A stretch of 59,694 bases of DNA from Candidatus Thalassarchaeaceae archaeon. Its GTDB lineage: Archaea > Thermoplasmatota > Poseidoniia > Poseidoniales > Thalassarchaeaceae. The notes under the pieces are model-generated. The model did no database searches and had not been told where the DNA came from. It saw nothing but the letters and a program-made list of their open reading frames with translations. The DNA lies in NCBI GenBank assembly GCA_023268715.1, contig JALRLV010000009.1, positions 1-59,694 on the forward strand, in the 5' to 3' direction. Positions 23,703 to 32,553 of the stretch are shown piece after piece. Numbering within the stretch: position 1 is the first letter of the stretch; each line of letters opens with the position of its first letter. The position numbers and the translations under genes are program-made.

Positions 23703-26033
23703 ATGTTGATGGCGGTAGTGTCCAGCCTAATTTGGTGCTTGTCACGATTACCAGCAGGAGAACCTCTGGCAAGACATACCACTTTAGCGGCTCAAGTTGC
23801 ACCTTGGATATTCTTGACGACTGCATTCATATTCGATTTCCAAGCTTTAGATTTGGTGTCAAGATATGGTGGAGAAGAATTACCAATGCTCTATCGAATA
23901 TCTGCTGTTTGGGGAGGTAGAGCCGGACCACTTCTGCTTTGGGCTGCAATAATGGGTACTGTTACGTGGTTCATGTCAGGCCGTGCTGTCTCGAATTCAG
24001 TTGAAATTAGGCTAATGCACGGTTGTACCGCGGCGATAATTGTAATTTCTTGGATACTCTCTCCTTTTGCAGATTCAACCGGTTGGAGAGGAACCTTGAA
24101 TCCTCTCCTCCAAACCGACCTAATGGTAATCCATCCACCACTTGTTTTCGCATATTACTCACTTTGTCTAGCAGTTGCAAGTATAGCGCTAGCCGGACTC
24201 ATCAAAGGTAGTAATGCAAGGGAAGTTCACGAGGCTCAACTACACTGGGCACGAGCAGGATTCCTAATCGGAACTATAGGAATTGGATTAGGTGGTTTGT
24301 GGGCATATACAGTTCTCGACTGGGGCGGATATTGGGCTTGGGATCCAGTCGAGACAGGTTCTATTCTACCCTGGTTTGCGCTGTTGATGATTGTTCATGC
24401 TCGGGCGCGAACCGATTCTGAAAAAGAATCTGCAATAATCGCATCACCAGCCCTTGGTATGCTCGCTGGCGCACTTGCAATCCATGCAACCTTAGTCACA
24501 CGAGCAAATGGAGTATGGGCTTCAGTACACTCTTTTGTCGGCAATGAAGAAGCAAGACAATACAATGACCCGTACATACGAATAGTACAATTATTCGATG
24601 ACGGCGCCGCCGGTCTTGAAGTAGCAGCATATTTCCTGATTATGATTTCACTTTGTTTTGCAGCATTCTTGTGGTTAGTAAAACAACAGGAAAAATTGCT
24701 TAATTCATCTTCAAAGAGTTCGATGATAATTGAAAATCCCCAACTCTCTATTGTTCTGCTAATTGCTACCATTGCATTGGGTATTTGGATGGGTTCAACG
24801 GCAGTAACTTTTGTTGGTGGAGCGCTGATGTTTTTACTAATCAAAGGAGATTCTGAGACGCCTCCCGCGGCTTGGGTCTTTGGTGGAGTATTCCTGATGT
24901 TGTTCGCAAGTTGGTCTTGGGCCGCAACTTTGCAACAATCGATTATTGGGATGTTATTATTCCTTGGACCATGGTTGATGTCAGCGGAAGAAGACGAATC
25001 TCCTGTAACGAAATTGTTCAACGATACTTCAGTCCAAATGAAAGTCGCAAGGGCAATTCCTTGGTATTCAGCAGCTGCCTTCTTGACATTGACTTGGCTA
25101 TTGCTTGCCGCCGAGATAGATGGAACCAGTTTAGCCGCTCACGAATTCTATGGTTCGTCAATAATCGTCTTGGCAATTCTAGCTATTACAATCTACTCGC
25201 TCGGCAAGAGCATCGATGCAAAGCGTGGAAACGCGTTCATGGCTACTACACTACTAGCCTCGTTATTATTCGCATATTACGCAGATGAGTTCTCTATTCC
25301 AGGAGATCCACAACTTATGCTCACCGATAATATCTCACGAGGCGCTCTTGCCATGTTCATGCTAACTTGGCTATTTGTGGCTCTTCCACCTACTGCAAGG
25401 GTGGTTTTCACAACAGGTCGTAAGGTATTGCCTAAGTTGCGCTCAAAAGGAATAACCGCGAAATCTAATTCGGCACGTTTGAGGCTACTTGGTTCCCATC
25501 TTGCACATTTAGGACTAATTCTACTTCTATTGGGTCATGTACTTACCACGACATTGGTAGATCGTGCAGATCCAAGTCATTTGGTTACCCTCGAAAAAGA
25601 CACTCCTGTTGAATTCAAAGAATACGAACTAACCTTCCGAGATACTGTATTGTGGAGTGAGGAAGACCCTGAATACGATTACAAAATTGGAGAAGGATTC
25701 GCTGGTTTTGTAATCGAGGTGACAAAAGACGGGGAAAAAGTCGACGAAGTCACTCCTGGAATTCTCCGCTTTAATTTTGCAACGACCCGCTCAGAAGTCG
25801 ATAGGATGATTCGCCCGAGCGGAGATATGATTTTCATTCTCGACCAACAACAAGCGGAAATCAGTCTGTCCTCAATGATGCGAGGTGAGATAGATCAAGT
25901 GGAAGAAATCAGAGTCACAGTGCACGATTTACGAGGTTCTCACCTCGTCTGGGCTGGTTGGGCGCTAATCATGCTAGGCGGCCTTGCTGCCTTACTCAGC
26001 AGTAGCCCAGTAGCCTCTAAAGAAGAGGAATAA
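23703..26033 (+). CDS. ccmF: CcmF/CcsA-type cytochrome c heme lyase
   Basis: A 776-residue polytopic membrane protein of the heme handling superfamily, which delivers heme to CXXCH sites of cytochromes c outside the membrane. The tryptophan-rich WWD loop is clear: WGGYWAWDPVETGSILPW (about 205-222). His residues expected to ligate heme flank it (HPPLVFAYY at about 143-151; later IHATLVTRANGVWASVHSF). About 14 helices are followed by a roughly 110-residue outer domain (ADPSHLVTLEKDTPVEFKEYEL) and a final helix, as in CcmF. No CcmE, CcmH or CcmABC genes are adjacent. It follows the GGR-type gene by 31 bp and is likely cotranscribed. The next gene downstream is an FKBP isomerase with its own 80-bp spacer. 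Confidence 0.92.
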   Translation: MLMAVVSSLIWCLSRLPAGEPLARHTTLAAQVAPWIFLTTAFIFDFQALDLVSRYGGEELPMLYRISAVWGGRAGPLLLWAAIMGTVTWFMSGRAVSNSVEIRLMHGCTAAIIVISWILSPFADSTGWRGTLNPLLQTDLMVIHPPLVFAYYSLCLAVASIALAGLIKGSNAREVHEAQLHWARAGFLIGTIGIGLGGLWAYTVLDWGGYWAWDPVETGSILPWFALLMIVHARARTDSEKESAIIASPALGMLAGALAIHATLVTRANGVWASVHSFVGNEEARQYNDPYIRIVQLFDDGAAGLEVAAYFLIMISLCFAAFLWLVKQQEKLLNSSSKSSMIIENPQLSIVLLIATIALGIWMGSTAVTFVGGALMFLLIKGDSETPPAAWVFGGVFLMLFASWSWAATLQQSIIGMLLFLGPWLMSAEEDESPVTKLFNDTSVQMKVARAIPWYSAAAFLTLTWLLLAAEIDGTSLAAHEFYGSSIIVLAILAITIYSLGKSIDAKRGNAFMATTLLASLLFAYYADEFSIPGDPQLMLTDNISRGALAMFMLTWLFVALPPTARVVFTTGRKVLPKLRSKGITAKSNSARLRLLGSHLAHLGLILLLLGHVLTTTLVDRADPSHLVTLEKDTPVEFKEYELTFRDTVLWSEEDPEYDYKIGEGFAGFVIEVTKDGEKVDEVTPGILRFNFATTRSEVDRMIRPSGDMIFILDQQQAEISLSSMMRGEIDQVEEIRVTVHDLRGSHLVWAGWALIMLGGLAALLSSSPVASKEEE

Positions 26034-26115
26034 GCATGATTATTCTCCCCAAGGGAGAACCGTTTGAATCAAAAAGGGGAGATAGGTCGGCGGGTCGCCC
26101 TCAGGAGGCTTATCC

Positions 26116-26814
26116 ATGGACAATGGTGCAATCGTTCACATCGAATACGACCTATACAACGCTGAATCTGGCGATCTTATCGAGACTACCAGAGAAGATA
26201 TTGCCAAGGAGCATGATGTCTTCGATGAAGCAAGAACTTACGAGCCGATGATTACCGTAGTCGGCGAAGGTCGTCTAATCGCTGGATTTGAAGCACATCT
26301 CGCGGAAGCAGAGGCTGACAATGAATACACATTCGACATCGAGCCTACCGATGCTTACGGAGAGCGCGACGCATCTCTAGTTGAGACAATCTCACAGAAT
26401 GTACTGCTTCGCAGTGTTCGTGATCCAAACATGCTTGCAATAGGTGCTCCTGTTGAAATTGGCGGCCGTAATGGTGTCTTGCAGATGCTACGTGCCGGAC
26501 GCGCTCGCGTCGATTACAACCACCCTCTAGCGGGTACTACTCTGCGCTACACCTACACTATCGTCAAGGTTGTAGAGGACCGTGCTGAGCGTGTTGCTAC
26601 ACTCCTACAGATGAATACTGGTCGCTCTGACTTCGAGGTTGAGTTCGATGGCGATGATGTCACCATCACACTACCTGATTCAATCGCATACGACCAGAAC
26701 TGGGCATACGCCAAGTTCTCCTTGGTACGCGCCCTACGTGAGCATCTCGAGGTTGGAACCGTGGTATTCCGAGAAGTTCACGAGCCGCGTGTTGCAGCTG
26801 ATGAAGAAGAGTGA
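26116..26814 (+). CDS. archaeal long-type FKBP peptidyl-prolyl isomerase
   Basis: A 232-residue cis-trans prolyl isomerase and chaperone. The FKBP core (about 1-155) has HIEYDLYNAESGDLIETT at the start, the catalytic region VGEGRLIAGFEAHLAEAEADNEYTFDI (about 49-75), then the insert-in-flap domain and GTTLRYTYTIVKV. This SlyD-like arrangement is usual in archaea. The C-terminal 75 residues (from about 158) form the extra acidic domain of long-type archaeal FKBPs. There is no signal peptide, so it acts in the cytosol. The ATG at 26116 follows a GGAGG-type site 9-13 bp upstream. It stands alone, between ccmF and a membrane hypothetical. Confidence 0.93.
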   Translation: MDNGAIVHIEYDLYNAESGDLIETTREDIAKEHDVFDEARTYEPMITVVGEGRLIAGFEAHLAEAEADNEYTFDIEPTDAYGERDASLVETISQNVLLRSVRDPNMLAIGAPVEIGGRNGVLQMLRAGRARVDYNHPLAGTTLRYTYTIVKVVEDRAERVATLLQMNTGRSDFEVEFDGDDVTITLPDSIAYDQNWAYAKFSLVRALREHLEVGTVVFREVHEPRVAADEEE

Positions 26815-26972
26815 TTGTGCCTCTCGGTACTCACAGGGCACGTCAACGCCTTATGGCTCAGTTGACCCTCTTGTCGTCATTGAGGCGACTTTGCGAGATA
26901 CCCATTAGTCATCAATGTAGCAGTTAATTCAAATCCAATAAGAAATATCGAGAAAATGTAGGAGTCCCCAGA
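26815..26972 (+). other. intergenic spacer
   Basis: This 158-bp stretch between the FKBP gene and the next gene has no ORF with support. The beginning can form a weak stem (GTGCC near 26818 with GGCAC near 26842), possibly related to transcript ending. The last 25 bp contain GTAGGAGT, a reasonable ribosome-binding site for the following gene. Confidence 0.3.
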
Positions 26973-27410
26973 ATGATCGATGAGGATTTTGAACGGGGAG
27001 AAGCATTCAACGAAGGTAGTGACAACAGTCCAACTCTAAAGGGAGATGTAGCCTACTTCCAAGAGCCCCCGGAAAAAAGTCAACATTCTTCTGAATTGCA
27101 AAAGCGAATGATGAACAAATACCTTCAGTTCTTCCTAGGAGTGTTGATTTATCCTATTTTGTTGTTTATTTTAGGTTATTTCTTTTCTGAAATAGGTTGG
27201 GCAATTGGCTATTATGAAACTGGGTTTTTCATACAGTGGACAGTGATAATAGGGGGATATGTTGTTGGAATTGTTCTCGGCTTTACTTCAGGCCACAGAT
27301 CATTTGCTTGGGGAATAATTGCTTCAATCCTAATCATCCCATTCTTGTTTTTCGTCATATTTTTATTACTAATCATGTTATTGTTATCAAGTGATATTCC
27401 AGGTATGTGA
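26973..27410 (+). CDS. small membrane protein of unknown function
   Basis: A 145-residue protein with an acidic soluble N-terminus (about 50 residues, many Glu, Asp and Ser) and three or four hydrophobic segments: about 53-72 (FFLGVLIYPILLFILGYFF), 78-104 and 112-140. No family motif is recognised. The start ATG at 26973 has GGAG about 10 bp upstream, supporting a real gene. It could be cotranscribed with the lipoprotein gene 91 bp downstream. Function cannot be inferred. Confidence 0.65.
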   Translation: MIDEDFERGEAFNEGSDNSPTLKGDVAYFQEPPEKSQHSSELQKRMMNKYLQFFLGVLIYPILLFILGYFFSEIGWAIGYYETGFFIQWTVIIGGYVVGIVLGFTSGHRSFAWGIIASILIIPFLFFVIFLLLIMLLLSSDIPGM

Positions 27411-27501
27411 ATTTGATAGTCTGTTGAGTGTGCAAAAAAAGAGAACTAATTCACCCCATTCTCCGTTCGGTTGAAGACTGAGGGGCGCCCCAGAATGATA
27501 C

Positions 27502-28113
27502 ATGCGCACGCGGCTGACAGTGTTCAGTTTGCTTCTGATGCTGTTTTTCTCCACCATTAGTGCTGGTTGCATGGGTTTGGTTATGCAACGTGAAATCATG
27601 GAGGAAATGCGTGAAGAACCATTTCTTATCAATAAAGACGAGTCATTTTTTTGGGAAGTTATCTTCACCTCAGACTCCCTTGATCTTGAATCCGTTCAAT
27701 ACACTAATGAGACGCCAATAGTATTTGACGAGACGGTATCCAAAATGTCGATTACCTTCCGTGCTGAATTCCCCTATTCTACTCTTCTTGATCTAAACGA
27801 AAGCAATGAACTGCGATATATCGAAGTTAGGGTTTGGGAGCCAGGCGTAAAGGAATCCGGCGGCAATCCATATTGGGAGGTCAGGGCTACCCAGGATTAT
27901 CCTTTGGAAAGATTCGATTTCTCTGATTTGGCAAACGGTAAGTGGACGGTGGAAATTGACGCTCGAGGATATGGAGCAGACCTCCCATTAGAGCAACTCT
28001 CTTTCCATGATTATTTCGAAATGACGCTAACTATTACCAAACCATGTGTACAGTTCGCGGAAATTCACCAAAATGACGACTGTACTGATTTGTCAGTACT
28101 CGAAAGCCAGTGA
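27502..28113 (+). CDS. predicted lipoprotein of unknown function
   Basis: The 203-residue product starts with a classical lipoprotein signal: basic MRTR, a hydrophobic core, then the lipobox-like ISAGC with Cys at residue 23. The mature part is mostly beta with a charged, Glu-rich beginning (REIMEEMREEP). Two cysteines near the C-terminus (KPCVQFA and NDDCTD) may form a disulfide. It would be attached to the outer face of the membrane. No enzyme motif is seen. In archaea lipobox Cys residues can be lipidated, but the maturation enzyme differs from bacterial Lsp, so lipidation is inferred. A hairpin follows the stop codon. Confidence 0.7.
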   Translation: MRTRLTVFSLLLMLFFSTISAGCMGLVMQREIMEEMREEPFLINKDESFFWEVIFTSDSLDLESVQYTNETPIVFDETVSKMSITFRAEFPYSTLLDLNESNELRYIEVRVWEPGVKESGGNPYWEVRATQDYPLERFDFSDLANGKWTVEIDARGYGADLPLEQLSFHDYFEMTLTITKPCVQFAEIHQNDDCTDLSVLESQ

Positions 28114-28118
28114 TTTTG

Positions 28119-28144
28119 GCATCTACGCCCCTTTGGGGCGATGC
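28119..28144 (+). terminator. stem-loop after the lipoprotein gene
   Basis: CGCCCC-TTT-GGGGCG (28126-28140) is a perfect 6-bp GC stem, extended outside by GCAT (28119-28122) pairing with ATGC (28141-28144) across a 3-base bulge. It begins six bases after the stop codon and lies about 50 bp before rpsB. It could end or stabilise the upstream transcript, or control rpsB. There is no T-tract directly after it, so a factor-free terminator is not proven. Confidence 0.4.
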
Positions 28145-28193
28145 GTAGCGCTTATGAGGGAAGGTCAGGTCGCCGCGCCACTGAGGATACACC

Positions 28194-28808
28194 ATGAGTG
28201 AAAATGAGTCACCCCTAGTACCGTACGATGTCTATGAGACACACGCGGTTCACATCGGAACAAATCAGAAGTCCTCAGATATGCAACGCTTCATCGATAC
28301 CGATCGAGCGGATGGTAGCGGGCTTCACTTGATTGACATCAATCAAACCGATGCACGGATTAAGACAGTCGCGAAATTCCTCTCCAAATACGACCCAGAA
28401 AGAATTCTTGTCGTCAGCGCTCGCCAATATGGACAGAGGCCTGCTCGAAAATTCGCTCAGTCAATCGGTGCAAAGCGAATCGTTGGCCGTTTTATTCCAG
28501 GCACTTTAACCAATCCTAAGCTACGAACTTATACCGAACCTGAGGTATTGTTCGTAACCGACCCAGCAGCCGATTCACAGGCTCTTTCAGAGGCTGTGTC
28601 ATCCGGTCTTCCGATTGTCGGAATCGTCGATGCAAACAACACACTTCGAAACGTGGACCTAGCATTACCTGCGAATAACAAAGGTCGTCGCTCACTCGCT
28701 CTGATTTACTGGCTACTTGCTAGAGAGATGCTAACCGCACGAGGAGCTACAAATTACGCAGATTGGGAACGCGCTCAAGATGTAGAAGAGTGGGAATCAA
28801 CCTTCTGA
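28194..28808 (+). CDS. rpsB: ribosomal protein S2 (archaeal type)
   Basis: A 204-residue small-subunit protein. Archaeal S2 landmarks are THAVHIGTNQKSSDMQRFI (about 16-34), GLHLIDINQTDARIKTVAKFL (about 44-64), GRFIPGTLTNPKL (about 100-112) and SSGLPIVGIVDANN (about 139-152). The length fits the archaeal/eukaryotic type without the coiled insertion of the bacterial form. In many archaea rpsB follows rpsM, rpoN, rpoK and enolase. None of these is adjacent here, so it has its own transcription unit. The start is ATG at 28194. Confidence 0.96.
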   Translation: MSENESPLVPYDVYETHAVHIGTNQKSSDMQRFIDTDRADGSGLHLIDINQTDARIKTVAKFLSKYDPERILVVSARQYGQRPARKFAQSIGAKRIVGRFIPGTLTNPKLRTYTEPEVLFVTDPAADSQALSEAVSSGLPIVGIVDANNTLRNVDLALPANNKGRRSLALIYWLLAREMLTARGATNYADWERAQDVEEWESTF

Positions 28809-28811
28809 GTA

Positions 28812-29921
28812 CTAACTTTCATCCCACCAATCTTCGTCGTTGTTGGCATTATCTAACGCCTCCTTGATGAATGAGAATATTCTCTGGAAGTTTTTCTCAA
28901 CATTGACATCTTCTGACCTTATTTCTTCATCTACGATTAATTCTCGAATCTGCAAGTAATCATCTCCTCCTCTATCTCCCAAGAAATTGAACTCAAGTTG
29001 CCTGCCCTTTGATTTTGAATCCTCAAGATACATGATAAAAGAATCAGATTCAATATTGCTAATCTTTTGAAATAAATCACCCTGAGAATGAACTTTGATT
29101 TCAATTTCCTTTTTTCCATCCAAAAGAAGAGTAAATTGGTTTTTTCCGCCTTCAATATCTTTCGAGTCAGCATCCATATATTCTGCCATTGATGAGAGTT
29201 CTTCCCATTGTTCTTCGCTAAGGCTGCCTTGTTTCTTCTTCAGCCATGCACTCCTCGCTTCGGCTTGAAGTTCCGTCGCTTCAATAGGAGTAATCCAAGA
29301 GTTATGTGATACCCGTTGCAATTTGTACCGCTTTCGTCTCTCCTTTGGTAAAAAGCTCTCGAATCTTCTCGCAGTCACGAACAAGAATATCGGAAGAATA
29401 CTACACAATAAAAAGGGTAAACCGCAGAAAATATACCCACTTTTGAGAAGTATATCGAACCAATTTTGTTTTAGCAAAACCGCTTCAGAATTATCGTTTG
29501 GATTAACATATCCAGTAACAATTGCACCAGTAATTATACCACGTTCTTCTAGCCATTGTTCGGCTTTGGAATCACTCGAAAGGTTCGGAGGATAGCGAAT
29601 ATAATCATCACTTTGGAAATTCTCGCCGTCAATTTCCCATGAAAATTCTACGGTTGGAAAGTGACCATCATATTCACATTCGTCAAAGAAACCCTCTCCG
29701 CTGCACCAATAGTCAGTCACTCCTGTATCAAGTATCTGTGCCTCTACTGGCTCCCAATCTGAATTAGACTCAGATAATGCCCATGTCGAGATCATAGATA
29801 TTCCAATAATAGAAATTAGAAGAGAAACGATTAGCATATTCCTCGGGACATTAGTAAAAGCAATTTGGGAACCAACCATCAAGTGAAGGTCGGCTAAATC
29901 ATTATCTGAATCATCTGACAT
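28812..29921 (-). CDS. membrane protein with DUF3592-like extracytoplasmic domain
   Basis: A 369-residue protein. A transmembrane helix (about 28-50) is followed by an outer domain of about 110 residues with VEAQILDTGV, FPTVEFSWEIDGENFQSD and GAIVTGYVNPNDNSEAVLL. This is the pattern of DUF3592, where 'V.Y..dG....s......G....V.Y.P.nP..a.L' is usual. A second helix (about 160-185) leads to a cytoplasmic, highly charged region of about 180 residues with a possible short coiled coil. Two Cys in the outer loop (YWCSGEGFFDEC) may pair. Function of DUF3592 proteins is unknown. It converges on rpsB with only 3 bp between the stops. Confidence 0.7.
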   Translation of the reverse strand: MSDDSDNDLADLHLMVGSQIAFTNVPRNMLIVSLLISIIGISMISTWALSESNSDWEPVEAQILDTGVTDYWCSGEGFFDECEYDGHFPTVEFSWEIDGENFQSDDYIRYPPNLSSDSKAEQWLEERGIITGAIVTGYVNPNDNSEAVLLKQNWFDILLKSGYIFCGLPFLLCSILPIFLFVTARRFESFLPKERRKRYKLQRVSHNSWITPIEATELQAEARSAWLKKKQGSLSEEQWEELSSMAEYMDADSKDIEGGKNQFTLLLDGKKEIEIKVHSQGDLFQKISNIESDSFIMYLEDSKSKGRQLEFNFLGDRGGDDYLQIRELIVDEEIRSEDVNVEKNFQRIFSFIKEALDNANNDEDWWDES

Positions 29922-30019
29922 TATCTATCCCTCGTAGAGCAGTGATTGCTCAATGAAGTAGGCTGAAGTTATTGTAACTTGAAGTTTAACTCTGCATTAG
30001 CTATTCAATCGTTGGATTG

Positions 30020-31021
30020 ATGATGAATAGGCTCCCGCCACACTTCATGGTAGACCCAGTGCCGCTATTCCTCGCGCCGATGGCGGGAGTCACCGATTTG
30101 GCCTACCGTCTGTTGGCTCTTGAGACAGGGGCAGACTTGACATTCACCGAATTTACAGCAGCTTCGGGACTTTCTCGCCATGCAAAACACTCGTGGCTGA
30201 AGGTCGAATCTGACCCTCGTGAATCACCATTTATCCCACAAATTTTTGGCGGTGACATCGACGAGATGGTTCAAACAGTAAAACTTCTACAAGATCGAGC
30301 AGACATAATTGATCTCAATTTCGGTTGTCCGGCTCCAAAAGTTTGCCGAAACGATGCCGGAGCGGCACTTCTGCGTAATCCTGACAAGGTTGTAGAGATG
30401 GTTCGAGCATGCATTGAAGCTGCCGACATACCAATTACTGTGAAGATGCGATTAGGAACCGGAAGTGGACCGAATACCGCATTGGAAATTTGTCAAAGAA
30501 TCGAGGCCGAAGGTGTCGAAAGAATCTGTGTTCATGGACGAACCCTTCGCCAAAGGTATTCTGGAGAATCGGATTGGGCGCAAATACGCGATATCGTTGA
30601 AGCTGTGGATATCCCTGTAATTGCCAATGGCGATGTTGTCGATGCAAAATCAGCCGCGGCTTGTATCGAGGCTACCGGGGCGGCAGGGTTGATGATTGGA
30701 AGGGGGGCAATAGGCCGTCCGACAATTTTTCATGAAATTAAGCGAGATTTAGGTTGGTTAAACCAGAATGCTCCTTGGGGAGAAGACGACCCAGCCGTTG
30801 CACGTCATTGGTGCTGGGAAAGGTACCTACAGTTGAGTTCTGAAGTCTACGAAGAAGGATATTGCAAGAATCTGAAACGTCATGCAGTATCCTTCACCAA
30901 GGGACTTCCTGGCGCATCGAATATGAGGGTAGAATTACACTCGATACAAAACCAACAACAATTAGGGGGTCGAGTTTCCAAATATTTGAAGGAACTCACT
31001 TCAACTGAGGTAGCGGCATAA
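30020..31021 (+). CDS. tRNA-dihydrouridine synthase
   Basis: A flavoenzyme reducing uridine in the tRNA D loop. The 333-residue TIM-barrel protein has LAPMAGVTDLAYRLLALETGADLTFTEF (FMN barrel start, about 16-43) and DLNFGCPAPKVCRNDAGAALL, with the catalytic Cys near residue 101 and the family NxGCP motif. It also has KMRLG (about 139-143) and HGRTLRQRYSGESDW (about 170-184), plus VIANGDV and GLMIGRGAIGRP for phosphate binding. The C-terminal helical domain is present. Starts at TTG 30017, ATG 30020 or ATG 30023 are adjacent; 30020 is used. The next gene (DUF2237) overlaps its stop by one base (TAATG), so the two are coupled. Confidence 0.95.
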   Translation: MMNRLPPHFMVDPVPLFLAPMAGVTDLAYRLLALETGADLTFTEFTAASGLSRHAKHSWLKVESDPRESPFIPQIFGGDIDEMVQTVKLLQDRADIIDLNFGCPAPKVCRNDAGAALLRNPDKVVEMVRACIEAADIPITVKMRLGTGSGPNTALEICQRIEAEGVERICVHGRTLRQRYSGESDWAQIRDIVEAVDIPVIANGDVVDAKSAAACIEATGAAGLMIGRGAIGRPTIFHEIKRDLGWLNQNAPWGEDDPAVARHWCWERYLQLSSEVYEEGYCKNLKRHAVSFTKGLPGASNMRVELHSIQNQQQLGGRVSKYLKELTSTEVAA

Positions 31022-31383
31022 TGCACGATTCAATCAACGTCAAAGGAACCGAATTACAAAAGTGCTCATCAGATCCATTGACAGGATGGTTTCGAGATGG
31101 GTGTTGCAACACAGATGGTCGAGATAGAGGTTCACACACCGTCTGTGCAATCGTTACAGACGACTTTCTACAATTTGCTCTTTCGCAAGGCAATGACCTG
31201 ATTACTCCTGCTCCGCAATTCGGCTTTCCCGGATTGAAGGCCGGTGACAGATGGTGTGTTTGCGCTGGAACTTGGCAAGATTCGGCGGAGGCAGGAGTTG
31301 CCTGTCCAGTCGTTTTGGAGGCAACTCACGAAGAAGCACTTGCAGTATGTGACCTCGAGATGCTGGAAAGCCATGCGGCTTAA
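31021..31383 (+). CDS. DUF2237 family protein
   Basis: A 120-residue Cys-rich protein matching DUF2237 almost throughout: VKGTELQKCSSDPLTGWFRDG, then CCNTDGRDRGSHTVCAIVTDDFL, then GNDLITPAPQFGFPGLKAGDRWCVCA, and ATHEEAL near the end. The family is widespread in bacteria, plants and algae, and its function is unknown. Conserved Cys (about 15, 28, 29, 42, 78, 80) suggest metal binding or redox activity. It overlaps the stop of the Dus gene by one base and ends four bases into the convergent regulator gene. The translational coupling to a tRNA-modifying enzyme is suggestive but not evidence of a shared role. Confidence 0.92.
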   Translation: MHDSINVKGTELQKCSSDPLTGWFRDGCCNTDGRDRGSHTVCAIVTDDFLQFALSQGNDLITPAPQFGFPGLKAGDRWCVCAGTWQDSAEAGVACPVVLEATHEEALAVCDLEMLESHAA

Positions 31384-32471
31384 TCATCCATTGATAAGGA
31401 ATTGTCCAACCTTTGTGCTACCGTTCTGAGGCGTCTAAGGGTTCTATCGATATTTGTCATGACTCGCTCGGCAACATCCTCGCCATTTATTCCAGCTATT
31501 CTGTATCCATATGGCATCCTTCCACCGAGGGTGTTGAGTAATAGTCGCTGAGAATCAATCGATACTTCAGAAAGTATTTCTTCGACCTTCTCTATACTCA
31601 GCTTATCTTGGCGAACAGCCTTAATCAGTGCCGATGAAACATTTTCATCTAGCCTACCAAGTCCTCCTCTTCCCATCAACCATTCTTCTCCTCTAGCCGT
31701 ATACTGACGCAACAATCCAGTGTATACATCCATAGCAATGCGATCGCGCATTGCAACTCTGTCGACGATACCTGCCTGTCGCAATCGTTCGACTACACGT
31801 TGAGAACGAGAACGAGTCTCTCCTGTCCTGTCGGTCAAAGTTTGCAGAGTTAGAGGTCTTTCGCTTGCTGCTAATTCATCGAATACTCTGCGAGTAACGG
31901 TATCTCCTTTCTTGATTCTATCACCTGTAATACCAAAATCTTCCAGCAAACAATCGAGCCTGTCTGAATCTTCAGGTGTCGGTCCAGGCTCGGCAATATC
32001 GATTCTGAATGGTTGTGATTCTTCTTCTCCGGTTTCTTGCATTCGGGACTCTGAATCGGATATAGCATTACTAAGTTCAGCCAATCTCATCATTGCAATA
32101 GCACGAGTTTGAACTGCAATCAATTCTACAGATGAGGCCATTGAACCACCACGAAGTACGTTTACATGCCACCTTCCTTGCAATCTAGAGCTGATTAGGC
32201 CGACTTCACGCAATTTGTGCATCTGGTTGTGAACTCCTGTTTGAGAAAGTCCTGAGAATTCGGAAATAGCTGAGTTATCCCACCCCTTCAGTGGCTCTTC
32301 CAAGAGTGTGTGCTTTACCATCCGATGAATTGCACCTTGCTCTTCATCTACCGTTGCACCCTCGGTTCTAGATCTTACCAAACCCATTGAATCGAGCAGC
32401 CAGGCAAGTAGTACATCTGGGTCTTTGGAACCGGTAGGCATTGGCTGCTCTACCAAGCGGATGCGGAACAT
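31380..32471 (-). CDS. transcriptional regulator with two winged-helix domains
   Basis: A 363-residue protein with two wHTH regions. The first is about residues 45-100 (DNSAISEFSGLSQTGVHNQMHKLREVGLISSR). The second is about 195-250 (LTLQTLTDRTGETRSRSQRVVERLRQAGIVDRVAMRD). An acidic linker (about 140-180, EETGEEESQ-like) joins them. The C-terminal part (about 255-363) is helical and rich in Arg and Leu (VMTNIDRTLRRLRTVAQRL), suited to dimerisation. No effector domain is recognised. The first of three regulator genes in a 3-kb stretch. The start is ATG at 32471. Confidence 0.75.
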   Translation of the reverse strand: MFRIRLVEQPMPTGSKDPDVLLAWLLDSMGLVRSRTEGATVDEEQGAIHRMVKHTLLEEPLKGWDNSAISEFSGLSQTGVHNQMHKLREVGLISSRLQGRWHVNVLRGGSMASSVELIAVQTRAIAMMRLAELSNAISDSESRMQETGEEESQPFRIDIAEPGPTPEDSDRLDCLLEDFGITGDRIKKGDTVTRRVFDELAASERPLTLQTLTDRTGETRSRSQRVVERLRQAGIVDRVAMRDRIAMDVYTGLLRQYTARGEEWLMGRGGLGRLDENVSSALIKAVRQDKLSIEKVEEILSEVSIDSQRLLLNTLGGRMPYGYRIAGINGEDVAERVMTNIDRTLRRLRTVAQRLDNSLSMDD

Positions 32472-32553
32472 ACAACCACTTGGCGAAATTCAATGTGTAA
32501 TAGGATTCTGCTCAAACTTGAACTAGAAGATTCAATCAGAGATGGTTTGACGA

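Noticed and set aside
24395-25021. 208-codon minus-strand reading frame
   Set aside because: It is antisense to ccmF, which carries the WWD heme-lyase motif in the same interval.
26036-26251. 71-codon plus-strand frame before FKBP
   Set aside because: It overlaps the FKBP start in another frame and its sequence resembles leader DNA; the FKBP start is well supported.
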